DNA of 64,000 bases from CAZIVP01 sp964542915 (GTDB lineage: Bacteria; Calditrichota; Calditrichia; Calditrichales; Calditrichaceae). The notes below the pieces were generated by a model. The model did no database searches. It had not been told where the DNA came from and saw nothing but the letters and a program-made list of their open reading frames with translations. The first letter of the stretch is position 1, and every line of letters starts with the position of its first letter. Made by a program: the position numbers and the translations under genes. Shown here one piece after another: positions 1-8,066 of this stretch. The DNA is taken from positions 1 to 64,000 of the forward strand of contig CAZIVP010000009.1 of NCBI GenBank assembly GCA_964542915.1. Direction: 5' to 3'.

Positions 1-240
1 TTAGGTTATGTTAAACATTTACCTTGGGAAGTCCAATTCCATCTGAAGCAAAACAGTGATAATGAATATGGATTTCAAAAAATTTTGGATCTGATTATTG
101 ACCACAAAAGTAAAACATCGGCACAGATCATTGATCATATATATAAGGATGTCTCTGCTTACAGTAAGCAATCCAACCAGGAGGATGATATTACCGCACT
201 TATTTGTAAAGTAAAAGAGACTTACCATCTTAGCCATTGA
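1..240 (+). CDS. C-terminal fragment of a SpoIIE/PP2C-type serine phosphatase
   Basis: The open frame enters from the left edge and stops at 240, giving 79 residues. The end contains QEDDITALICKVKE, which matches the last metal-binding Asp pair and final strand of SpoIIE/RsbU phosphatase domains (usual form: DDITLVVLK). Family role: dephosphorylation of anti-sigma antagonist proteins or similar phospho-Ser/Thr partners. The N-terminal sensor and most of the catalytic domain lie outside the window, so the upstream architecture is unknown. A complete relative with the same C-terminal motif lies at 59585-61507 on the other strand. Confidence 0.6.
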   Translation, partial: LGYVKHLPWEVQFHLKQNSDNEYGFQKILDLIIDHKSKTSAQIIDHIYKDVSAYSKQSNQEDDITALICKVKETYHLSH

Positions 241-347
241 GTTAGGGATGTCGATTCATTTCAGAAAAAGACATTCATTTTAGTCATTAAATCAAGAAAT
301 GTGAAATAAAATAAAGATATATGCCAAGGTATCCGGAGATGCGATCT

Positions 348-849
348 TTACTCCTCACCCAGGTTTTTCACCTCCTGACGACGCGTATCATCAACCGCTT
401 TGTTTAAATAATTAATGATGTAATGTAATTGTTCAAGCCTGATGCGCAACATAACGGTCCCTATCGACTTCTTTTTAAAGGTTAAAAACATGTCAATGGC
501 CAAGCATTCGAACAACATGATAAACCGGCTTTTTAAAGCAGCTCAGGGTGTTTCTATGATGAGTTTACCATGCTCGGAACAGATAAAAGAGGTACACGAC
601 AGACGATAATGATTTTCTCCAAAGGAGTGGCTTTCGCCACATCTGACAAGTGTCTTAATAACGCCATCATTGCTCAGCACGATGATCAAAAAGTCTGCAT
701 GTCTTGCCGTATATAGGGCAAAGCGCCTCGTCGGAACGTTATTCGATAAATACTTCCACCTCTTCAGAGGTCATGTTCAAGACAACATCACATACATAGC
801 AGGGAAGGGTGATACCCCGAATCTCTTTATATAAATTTGTATCATTCAT
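348..849 (-). pseudogene. decayed ISL3-family transposase (N-terminal part)
   Basis: Minus-strand translation from an ATG at 849 gives MNDTNLYKEIRGI..., followed by TSEEVEVFIE, then in shifted frames CPIYGKTCRLFDHRAE, W-R-(H/Y) and DTCQMW. This is the order found at the N-terminus of ISL3 transposases: the MKDTELY start, a CPxCG zinc site, DHRxxRxWRHLDTCQ, and further on SRFTxLFExLAID, seen here as SRFIMLFECLAID. There are in-frame stops and at least two frameshifts. The catalytic DDE core is missing: after about 60 codons the frame ends at a stop at 348-350. It cannot be functional. The family call rests on recalled motif order. Confidence 0.6.
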
Positions 850-963
850 AAGACAATTCGAATGATTTTCCAACTCACTTTCCAGTAAAGCCTTTTATAT
901 TAACACCACTTTGGGCAAGCCAACGTGTGTATGTATGACGGCGATCAGGGAACCGAATACTGA

Positions 964-1212
964 TTAAAACTCTTGAATCAACCATTCGCCGGAAATTTTT
1001 AGAAATTGTTGCAATTTCCCTTGAGCACTCAATATATCCCTTAGCTTATGGGCTACACAGCGTTGCCTTTTCGGCTTTGGGAAAAAGCCATGTTATTGCT
1101 TTTATCAAACCTTCGTGACCGTCGCTCATAACCAATAAGAGATGTCCCAGGCCGCATAAAATCATATTTTCAAAAAAATCCGTCCAACTTTATTCTTGTT
1201 CCCTGCTGGGCT
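964..1212 (-). pseudogene. remnant of an IS256/mutator-type transposase
   Basis: Read on the minus strand, this stretch encodes SWTDFFENMILCGL, then LLLVMSDGHEGLIKAI and FPKAEKAT; after a one-base shift it continues RCVAHKLRDIL. This is the mutator/MULE core: a W-x-x-F segment, the catalytic SDG Asp, and the FPxAxxQRCxxHKxRN block. A stop follows at 964-966. Both the N-terminus and the C-terminal third are absent. It abuts the ISL3-like remnant, so at least two unrelated insertion sequences have decayed between the phosphatase fragment and the efflux locus. No terminal inverted repeats or target duplications were found. Confidence 0.6.
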
Positions 1213-1253
1213 AAAGAAAATATGAAATACAAGTTCAGAATCGGAAAAAATAT

Positions 1254-1281
1254 TTGACAATCAAAAAGTAATTATTATATT
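1254..1281 (+). promoter_or_regulatory. sigma-70-type promoter of the tetR gene
   Basis: TTGACA at 1254-1259 is a perfect -35 element. TATATT at 1276-1281 is a near-consensus -10 element, with a 16-bp spacer. The palindromic operator begins at the last base of the -10, so a bound repressor would cover the start of transcription. A Shine-Dalgarno AAAGGA lies just before the ATG at 1315. Confidence 0.6.
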
Positions 1282-1298
1282 GTAAGTAAACACTTACA
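1281..1298 (+). promoter_or_regulatory. palindromic TetR operator O1
   Basis: TGTAAGTAAACACTTACA is a perfect inverted repeat with 7-bp arms and a 4-bp centre, placed between the -10 box and the start codon of tetR. This size, symmetry and position are typical of AcrR/TetR autoregulatory operators. A closely related 18-mer recurs at 1912-1929 ahead of the pump genes. Confidence 0.65.
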
Positions 1299-1314
1299 GA
1301 CAAAAGGACAAAAA

Positions 1315-1893
1315 ATGTTTACCGAACGACAAATGGAAATAATTACAGCAGCTATTGATTTGATCGCCGAGAATGGCATACAGAAAGTGACCATCAAGAA
1401 TCTATCGGCACGCATTAACGTCACAGAAGCCGCCATCTATCGTCATTTCGCCAGCAAGATCGAAATTTTGCTTGCAATCCTGCACTATTTTAAGGATAAT
1501 AATACCAGCCTTATAAATACGACTCTGGAGACACAGAAAAAGCCGTTGGAGCAATTGCAGGCGCTCATGCTCAGCCATTTTAAACTATTCGAGGAAAAAC
1601 CCAGTCTTGCTTCGGTAATCTTTGCCGAAGAGATTTTTCAAAACGATAAACGCCTGTCTGAGACGGTATATGAAATCATGAAAGGTAATGAGCAAATCAT
1701 GGTTCAAACCATAAAACGAGGACAACAAAGCGGCCACATTCGAAATGATATCGATAGTGAACGCATCGTCTTGCTTATCATGGGCATGCTGCGGTTGACC
1801 ATTACCCGCTGGCGACTTGCCGGTTATGGATTTGATCTGGTTAAAGAGGGCATTGCCAACTGGCGGGCTATTAAATCTTTATTGAGTCCATAA
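1315..1893 (+). CDS. TetR/AcrR-family transcriptional repressor
   Basis: 192 aa, the usual TetR length. The N-terminal HTH spans residues 5-50: the first helix carries ITAAIDLIAENGIQKVTIKNLS and the recognition helix is followed by the diagnostic AAIYRHFASK motif. The helical C-terminal half is the ligand and dimer domain and is divergent, as is normal. The gene sits directly upstream of, and co-oriented with, a TolC-MFP-RND efflux operon, and palindromes flank it on both sides. The inferred role is repression of itself and of the pump until a toxic ligand binds. The inducer cannot be read from sequence. Confidence 0.9.
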   Translation: MFTERQMEIITAAIDLIAENGIQKVTIKNLSARINVTEAAIYRHFASKIEILLAILHYFKDNNTSLINTTLETQKKPLEQLQALMLSHFKLFEEKPSLASVIFAEEIFQNDKRLSETVYEIMKGNEQIMVQTIKRGQQSGHIRNDIDSERIVLLIMGMLRLTITRWRLAGYGFDLVKEGIANWRAIKSLLSP

Positions 1894-1911
1894 AAATTTT
1901 TTTGTATCAAA

Positions 1912-1929
1912 AGTGAGTAAATAATTACA
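1912..1929 (+). promoter_or_regulatory. second, imperfect TetR operator O2 before the efflux operon
   Basis: AGTGAGTAAATAATTACA matches operator O1 at 14 of 18 positions, including the half-site AGTAAA and the closing TTACA. It lies in the 51-bp gap between the tetR stop (1893) and the ATG of the outer-membrane gene (1945). The repeat of the motif in this position suggests that the upstream repressor also controls the pump directly. Confidence 0.5.
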
Positions 1930-1944
1930 AACATAAAGGAGTGA

Positions 1945-3291
1945 ATGATGAAATTTCATTGGCAGCAAATTTACTTTTTGGTGTTTGTGTGCCTGCTGGT
2001 CAATGTGGATTTTGCAAGAACTCAGGAAACATTGAGTTTGCAGGAAGCTCTGCAAGCGGCGCTAAATAACAATCCGACCGTATCCGGTGTGGAAGCCGAT
2101 GTTTCGGCGGCGGAGGCGGACGTCTGGAATGCTTATACCGACTTTTTGCCTCAGGTGACGGTGAACGGGAGTTATACACGCTTCGAAGAACCGAATATTA
2201 TTATACCGATCCACGAGGTGGGCGTGTTTCCGCCGCTGGATGACCGTATTTACGAGGGAAACATCCGTGCGCGCATACCGATTTTCAATGGCGGCCGCAC
2301 GTTGTTCAGTACGCAGGCAGCCAGGGCGGAACTGGCGGCGAAACGTGCCCGAAAGAAAGAGGCCGCCGTCAATCTTCTGGAAAATGTCGCTACACTCTAT
2401 TTAAAAGCGTATCGTTTAAGCGATCAGCAACAAATAATCTATCGACAACTACAGGCATTGGAGCAACGCCGGCATGAAGTAAAAATATGTGTAACGGAAG
2501 GCCGGGCCTCCCAAAATGATCTGGCTTTACTTGAATCATCATTAGAATCGTCGCGCAGCGACAGTCTGGAGCTCCACAGCCGAATGCGCAATCTACATAC
2601 CCAATTGGGCCAGCTGCTTGGTCGTAAACAGGCCGTCGTACCCAAGCGGGAAACCGTACAGAGCCATAAAATTCCCCAATCATTACAACCTTCGTTAAAC
2701 GAATCGGTCACCGGGCAGGCCGGACCACAGCTCCAACAGGCCAAACAACTTTTAGAGAAGAGCACTTCTATGGCGACAGCAGCAAAACTGAGCTTTATGC
2801 CCAGACTCGATGGTTTTGCACAATATACCTATCGGACCGGAGAAGAGAACTGGGACCCTGTGGGCGAATGGGCAGCAGGGCTTTCTCTCAACATTCCGAT
2901 ATTCAACGGCGGAAGCCGTATTGCGGAAATTCAGTCGTCCCGGAGACGAACAAAAGCAGCGGAGATGCGCTACAAGGCTGCCGAACTGGAACAGAACGCC
3001 CTCTTAACAAGCACATACGAAAGTTGGAGCTCCATTCGCATGCAAAAGCAACGTTTGGAGAGAGCCGTCCAAAATAAAAATGATTACGTCAAGTCGCGAC
3101 AAGAACTATACAACGACGGTCGCCTGCCCCTGAGCGCCCTGCTCACGCAGGAAAATGAATTGCTGGATCTGCAACTCAAATTAAAGGCCAAAATGTACGA
3201 CGAAAAAGAACAGGTTATCCGATTTTTTGCTGTAACCGGTCAATTAACGCAAGAAGACATCATTACCATTTTCAAAGGAGAAACCAAATGA
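1945..3291 (+). CDS. TolC-like outer membrane efflux protein
   Basis: 448 aa with an N-terminal signal sequence (hydrophobic residues 9-24). Two tandem outer-membrane-efflux repeats follow: the first starts at TLSLQEALQAALNNNP and both contain the PIFNGG turn motif (GRIPIFNGGR-like near residue 112 and IPIFNGGS near 317). Long amphipathic helices form the periplasmic alpha-barrel. An AAAGGAG ribosome site precedes the ATG at 1945. The stop overlaps the next start by 4 bases (ATGA), so it is translationally coupled to the adaptor gene. It forms the outer-membrane channel of the tripartite pump. Confidence 0.9.
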   Translation: MMKFHWQQIYFLVFVCLLVNVDFARTQETLSLQEALQAALNNNPTVSGVEADVSAAEADVWNAYTDFLPQVTVNGSYTRFEEPNIIIPIHEVGVFPPLDDRIYEGNIRARIPIFNGGRTLFSTQAARAELAAKRARKKEAAVNLLENVATLYLKAYRLSDQQQIIYRQLQALEQRRHEVKICVTEGRASQNDLALLESSLESSRSDSLELHSRMRNLHTQLGQLLGRKQAVVPKRETVQSHKIPQSLQPSLNESVTGQAGPQLQQAKQLLEKSTSMATAAKLSFMPRLDGFAQYTYRTGEENWDPVGEWAAGLSLNIPIFNGGSRIAEIQSSRRRTKAAEMRYKAAELEQNALLTSTYESWSSIRMQKQRLERAVQNKNDYVKSRQELYNDGRLPLSALLTQENELLDLQLKLKAKMYDEKEQVIRFFAVTGQLTQEDIITIFKGETK

Positions 3292-4343
3292 AACCAACCT
3301 TAAGAACGGCAATGATTATAACAACAAGCACGGCTGTGATCATAGCTTTTTTGAACGGCTGCGGTCAAACGGCGAAACCGCCCTCCGAAAAACCGGCGGC
3401 TGTCCGCGTGATGAAAATTGAACGAAAAGATATGCGGCGGGACCTGCAATATCTGGGTACGGTGCATTCGAAGCAAGAAATAAAGGTATTGGCCCGGGTA
3501 CAGGGAACGTTACAAAAATTACCCTTCGAAGAAGGCCAACGTATCAGGGAAGGCGATCTGCTCGCTCAAATCTATGCGCCGGATATTAAAGCGACTGTGG
3601 ACCGTTTGCAGGCGGATAAACAATATTGGCAGAATCGCTATGAAAGCGATAAGCGGCTGGCTGCGAAACAGGCGATTCCTGAAGATCAGGTGGATGCCAG
3701 CGCCCGGGCTTTTAAATCTGCAAGGGCGGCTTTAAAGGAGGCCGAAGCCCGTTTTGCCAAGACGCGCGAATATGCGCCGGTCGAAGGAACGGTCCTGAAA
3801 TGGTACATGGAGCCCGGCCAGCATGTTATGCCGGGCCAACCCATTTTACTCATCGGAAATGACGTAAGGGAAGTCCATGCATCGGTCGTTGAAAACGATA
3901 TTAAAAAAGGTATTGAAAAAGGACAGATGGCGCTCATCGAGGACGGTCTCAAACGTGCCTATCAGGCCCGGGTTTCTGAAATTGCGCCAATGGCACGCGG
4001 CGCCTCGCGTACGTTCAATGTAAAACTCCGAATAACCGGCGCTAAGGATTTCGACTTACCGGTGGGCGCTTCTTTGGACGTGCATTTCATTTTAGAACAG
4101 GCCAAACAGGTCCAGGTGTTGCCCTTGAACGCCGTCGTTTATGAGAACAATAAGCCGCATATATTTTTGATCCGCGATAGCGTGGCTGTAAAACAGCCTG
4201 TAAAGATCGGAATTCAAAACAAAGGTTTGGTCGCCGTTTCATTCACATTCCAGGGGCAAAACTATGCAGCGGTTTCCAATCTGAACCAATTACACGACGG
4301 ATCGCGAGTTTATCCGGTGATGGTCGGGGAGGAAGAAAAATGA
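3288..4343 (+). CDS. RND efflux periplasmic adaptor (membrane fusion) lipoprotein
   Basis: 351 aa. The N-terminus is a lipoprotein signal ending in the lipobox-like LNGCGQ, so the mature protein is probably anchored through that Cys. The barrel-sandwich halves are visible as GTLQKLPFEEGQRIREGDLLAQI (first lipoyl half) and APVEGTVLKWYMEPGQHVMPGQPIL (second half), with a coiled-coil hairpin between them (residues about 105-160). A beta-barrel and membrane-proximal domain follow. It is coupled by ATGA overlaps to both the TolC-like gene and the RND gene. It bridges the inner- and outer-membrane components. Confidence 0.92.
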   Translation: MKPTLRTAMIITTSTAVIIAFLNGCGQTAKPPSEKPAAVRVMKIERKDMRRDLQYLGTVHSKQEIKVLARVQGTLQKLPFEEGQRIREGDLLAQIYAPDIKATVDRLQADKQYWQNRYESDKRLAAKQAIPEDQVDASARAFKSARAALKEAEARFAKTREYAPVEGTVLKWYMEPGQHVMPGQPILLIGNDVREVHASVVENDIKKGIEKGQMALIEDGLKRAYQARVSEIAPMARGASRTFNVKLRITGAKDFDLPVGASLDVHFILEQAKQVQVLPLNAVVYENNKPHIFLIRDSVAVKQPVKIGIQNKGLVAVSFTFQGQNYAAVSNLNQLHDGSRVYPVMVGEEEK

Positions 4344-7300
4344 CGCTTTCCGGATTTTCATTAAACAACCGTTACACAATCTACGCGCTAACGTTTGGAG
4401 CGGTTATCTTCGGGTTAATGGCTTATGTTAGTTTGCCCATTCAGCTGTTTCCCGATACGGCGCCGCCGATGGTCAATATTATAACGGCTTATCCGGGAGC
4501 GGCCGCCAAAGATGTGGCCGACCTGGTTTCGGACCCCATTGAAACGGAATGTGCGGCTTTGGAAGGCGTGCACGACGTTTCGTCTACTTCGCAGGACGGT
4601 TTGTCGCTGGTAACGGTGGAATTTAAATACGGACGCGAGGTGGATTTAGCGGCGGTGGACGCTCAAAACGCCATTTCCCGAATACGGGGCAACTTGCCGG
4701 AAAATATCGGAGAGCCGCAGGTCATCAAATTTTCAACCAGCGACCGTCCTGTATTGACGATGGGTTTGAGCGGCGAAAACATGCTCGAAATACGTCGCCT
4801 GGCGGAAGAAGTTTTTTCGCCGAAATTACAACGGGTGAATGGCGTGGCGGTGGTCGATGTTTTCGGAGGATACGAGCCGGAAATTTCCGTTCATGTCGAT
4901 CGGCAGCAAATGGAGGCTTATCGCCTGTCCATCGCACAAATTGTTCAGGCTGTCAGGCGCCAAAATATCAGCGTGCCGGCGGGCCAGATTCGTTCCGGAG
5001 GGCAGCAATACACCTTTCGTTTGGACGCCCGCAGTACGAAAATAGAAGACATCGAAAACATACTGGTCGAATCGCCCGTCGGCGGCCGGGTGCGGATCAA
5101 CGATGTTGCCGATGTAAAAACGGGCTCCAGTGAAGATTTATCCCGTTTCCGCGTCAACGGACAATCCGCAATCGCCATGCAGATTTTCAAACAAGAGGAC
5201 GCGAATACAGTGGAGGTGGTCGCACGCAGCCGCCAAACGTTTGATGCCTTAAAACAGCAGTATCCCAATATTTCATTTAGGGAGGCGGAAGAATCAGCCT
5301 CATTCACCGAGCAGGTTGTCAATAATATGTTAGGCAGCGTATGGCAGGCGCTGTTGCTGGCGGCCATTATTATCTTTCTGTTTCTTGCCAGTTTCAAGCG
5401 CGGTCTGGTGGTCGCAATTTCCATGCCCATGTCGTTTCTGTTAACCTTTGCCGGCATGAAATTATTTGCTATTGAAGTCAATATGGTTACGCTCACTGCC
5501 ATCATTCTTTCCGTCGGTATGGTGGTGGACGGATCAGTGGTTGTGTTGGAAAATATCACGCGTCACTATACCGAGCGTAATCTCTCGCCATTTCAGGCAG
5601 CAAGAGAAGGCGCCAATGAAATACAGTTTGCCGTAATTGCAGGAAATGCGACCACCCTGACGGTGCTGATCCCCCTTCTGTTCATGTATGGTTTTGTAGG
5701 CGAAACCTTCGGTCCGTTGGCAGCAACGCTTATCATCGCATTTATCTCATCCTTGCTTGTTGCTCTGACGCTGGTACCGATTCTGACGATGCATGTAAGC
5801 AGAGGCGGCGGTCGATTGGAAACATGGGCCGACACAGTCGCCAAGCCCTGGCGTTGGCTGATGAATAAAACCCGTAATGGATATCTTGCCCTCTTGACGC
5901 ATTCTCTACGTCACCGTTGGCTGGTAATCTTCACCGCAATGGGTTTGCTGGTCATTGGCCTGGTTGTCTTAAGGTTTCAGGGTATGGAGCTGCTGCCAAA
6001 AATGGACAGCGGCGCCAGCTTTGTAACCGTGGAGACACCGTCAGGTTCGTCGTTGAACGAAACGGAAAATGTAATGCGGGAAGTGGAAAAAATTTTACTG
6101 GACGAGCCGCAGGTAGAAAAAATATCCAACCAGATGGGATTTGAACCGGGTATGCATTCCTTTGGCGGAGGGGGCGTTCAGGGGCCGACCCAGGGTTACA
6201 TATCGGTTACCCTTGCGCCGCGGACGGAGCGCCAGGAAACGATCTGGGAAATTCAAAACCGTTTGAGGAGAAAATTGGCGCATCTGCCCAATATCCAGAA
6301 CCTGGTGGTGCGTGAATCGGGCAGTACGGCCAGAGCGACTACGGCGGCTTCCATTGTGGTTAGCATTAAAGGCGAAGATGCACTGGTGCTGGACCGCCTG
6401 GGCGATAAAGTGCTGCAACGCATTAAAAGCGTTGATGGCGTTGTAAATCCCTATCGCAGTTGGAGACGGGACCAACGGAATATCCGTCTAATCATTAACG
6501 CCCGGCGCATGAAGGAACTCGGCCTGTCCGCCGAACAGGTTTCGGCCCAGATGGTTCAGGCGTTAGATGGCATGCCCGCCGGCGAATTGAAAGATAACAT
6601 GGGCGTGGATACGCCCATACGTGTGCGCTATAGCAAAGAGTTCAGGAATTTTCGGGAAGATGCGTTCGCCATCCGTTCCAATGTTCCTGCGGACGGACAA
6701 ACCATCCCGCTTGGCACTATTTTAAATGAGCAGGATATATATGTTCAGGGACTGGTGACGCGTCAAAACCTGCAGCCCACCCTTGACGTGCTGGCGCTTC
6801 ATGAAAACCGGCCTTTAAATTTTGTAACGGCGGAGGTGGCCAACATTATTAATAACATTGAAACCCCTCAGGGATATGAGATAAGTATGGAAGGCGAGAA
6901 TAAGGATATGGAGGAATCGCGCGGCGAATTGATGCAGGCTTTACTGATCGCCTTTATTGCCATCTATCTTTTACTAACGGCCCAGTTCCGTTCATTTCTA
7001 CAGCCCATTACGGTGATGATGTCGGTTCCGTTGAGTATCATCGGTATTGCGCTGGCTCTGTGGATTGCGGGCAAACCCATGTCCATGCCGGTACTGGTGG
7101 GGATGATTTTATTGCTAGGCATCGTCGTTAATAATTCCATCATTTTGATTGATTTTATCCGGCAACGGCAACAGGAAGGAAAAAATCTAAATGACGCGAT
7201 TGTTGATTCGGTGGGGACACGTTTCAGGCCCATTATGATGACGTCGTTATCAACAATAGTGGGAATGACGCCATTGGCGGCGGAATGGGCGCTCGGAGCC

Positions 7301-7435
7301 GAACGATTCTCCCCGCTGGCCGTGGCGGTGATCGGAGGTATGGCGGCTTCTTCATTCCTGACCATGATTGTCATACCAGTGCTCTACGACGGCTTTGAAA
7401 CAATGAAATCCAAATTAAGCAAGGAAAGCATTTGA
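4340..7435 (+). CDS. RND inner-membrane efflux transporter (AcrB/HAE1 type)
   Basis: 1031 aa, full length for the AcrB/MexB family. The start TIYALTFGAVIFGLMAYVSLPIQLFPD is the typical TM1 plus porter entry. The TM4 region carries GMVVDGSVVVLENI; one of the two TM4 Asp positions of classical AcrB is replaced by Gly-Ser context, so the proton relay should be checked by alignment. The C-terminal half repeats the fold, with GIVVNNSIILIDFIRQR and RFRPIMMTSLSTIVGMTPLA. It is the last gene of the tetR-tolC-mfp-rnd cluster. The substrate is unknown; the tandem start at ATG 4340 overlaps the adaptor stop. Confidence 0.93.
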   Translation: MTLSGFSLNNRYTIYALTFGAVIFGLMAYVSLPIQLFPDTAPPMVNIITAYPGAAAKDVADLVSDPIETECAALEGVHDVSSTSQDGLSLVTVEFKYGREVDLAAVDAQNAISRIRGNLPENIGEPQVIKFSTSDRPVLTMGLSGENMLEIRRLAEEVFSPKLQRVNGVAVVDVFGGYEPEISVHVDRQQMEAYRLSIAQIVQAVRRQNISVPAGQIRSGGQQYTFRLDARSTKIEDIENILVESPVGGRVRINDVADVKTGSSEDLSRFRVNGQSAIAMQIFKQEDANTVEVVARSRQTFDALKQQYPNISFREAEESASFTEQVVNNMLGSVWQALLLAAIIIFLFLASFKRGLVVAISMPMSFLLTFAGMKLFAIEVNMVTLTAIILSVGMVVDGSVVVLENITRHYTERNLSPFQAAREGANEIQFAVIAGNATTLTVLIPLLFMYGFVGETFGPLAATLIIAFISSLLVALTLVPILTMHVSRGGGRLETWADTVAKPWRWLMNKTRNGYLALLTHSLRHRWLVIFTAMGLLVIGLVVLRFQGMELLPKMDSGASFVTVETPSGSSLNETENVMREVEKILLDEPQVEKISNQMGFEPGMHSFGGGGVQGPTQGYISVTLAPRTERQETIWEIQNRLRRKLAHLPNIQNLVVRESGSTARATTAASIVVSIKGEDALVLDRLGDKVLQRIKSVDGVVNPYRSWRRDQRNIRLIINARRMKELGLSAEQVSAQMVQALDGMPAGELKDNMGVDTPIRVRYSKEFRNFREDAFAIRSNVPADGQTIPLGTILNEQDIYVQGLVTRQNLQPTLDVLALHENRPLNFVTAEVANIINNIETPQGYEISMEGENKDMEESRGELMQALLIAFIAIYLLLTAQFRSFLQPITVMMSVPLSIIGIALALWIAGKPMSMPVLVGMILLLGIVVNNSIILIDFIRQRQQEGKNLNDAIVDSVGTRFRPIMMTSLSTIVGMTPLAAEWALGAERFSPLAVAVIGGMAASSFLTMIVIPVLYDGFETMKSKLSKESI

Positions 7436-7526
7436 CGCTTTTGTTGAAATAATGATGGTCAGGAAAAATGTCTGATGAATAACGCATCAAATCATATTTA
7501 AATGTACAAATAAAGGAGAGAAGATT

Positions 7527-8057
7527 TTGAGACAATATAAGATGATAGGTTTGTGGTTAACAGCGCTGCTTGTTCTGAGCGGGTGCTCGAATACGGATAA
7601 AAAGGCATCTGCTCATAAAAAAGTAACATTAAAAAACGATACGATTTCGGCGCCGAAAAAGCCGGTTGCTGTGCACCTCCAATTACCGCCTGAATTTCAG
7701 ACGCTCTTACGCCGGGAAATGCGTCAAATTGAAACAGGCATGCAGGCGCTCCTTGCTCATTTGGCGCAGGGAAAGGCCGATAAGGCTGAAGCGATGGCGC
7801 GGCGTATTCATAACAGCTTTATTTTAAAACAGGAACTTTCAAAACAGGAATTAAAACAGTTAGTGAAACTTTTGCCTGATGATTTTGTGAAACGCGACCG
7901 TGCTTTCCATAACCGGGCTAAAAAGTTGGCCAGGGCCGCCGGCGGCAAAAATCTACAGGCCGGTACCAAAATTTTCGGGGAAATGGTCGCCGGCTGTGTG
8001 GGCTGCCATTCCCGTTATGCAACGAACCGTTTCCCGGGGCTCGGCCGACAGCAATAA
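7527..8057 (+). CDS. small c-type cytochrome lipoprotein
   Basis: 176 aa. A TTG start at 7527 is chosen because AAAGGAGAG ends 6 bases before it; the next ATG (7542) is too far from that site. The N-terminus is a lipoprotein signal with lipobox LSGCSN. The only heme motif is CVGCH near the C-terminus (residues about 156-160), preceded by a helical region of the cytochrome-c' or single-heme type. It is probably a periplasmic, lipid-anchored electron carrier or heme-binding sensor. The axial sixth ligand is not obvious. It lies 91 bp downstream of the RND gene and 9 bp before the PHP gene. The link to efflux is positional only. Confidence 0.7.
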   Translation: MRQYKMIGLWLTALLVLSGCSNTDKKASAHKKVTLKNDTISAPKKPVAVHLQLPPEFQTLLRREMRQIETGMQALLAHLAQGKADKAEAMARRIHNSFILKQELSKQELKQLVKLLPDDFVKRDRAFHNRAKKLARAAGGKNLQAGTKIFGEMVAGCVGCHSRYATNRFPGLGRQQ

Positions 8058-8066
8058 AAAAGGCAT

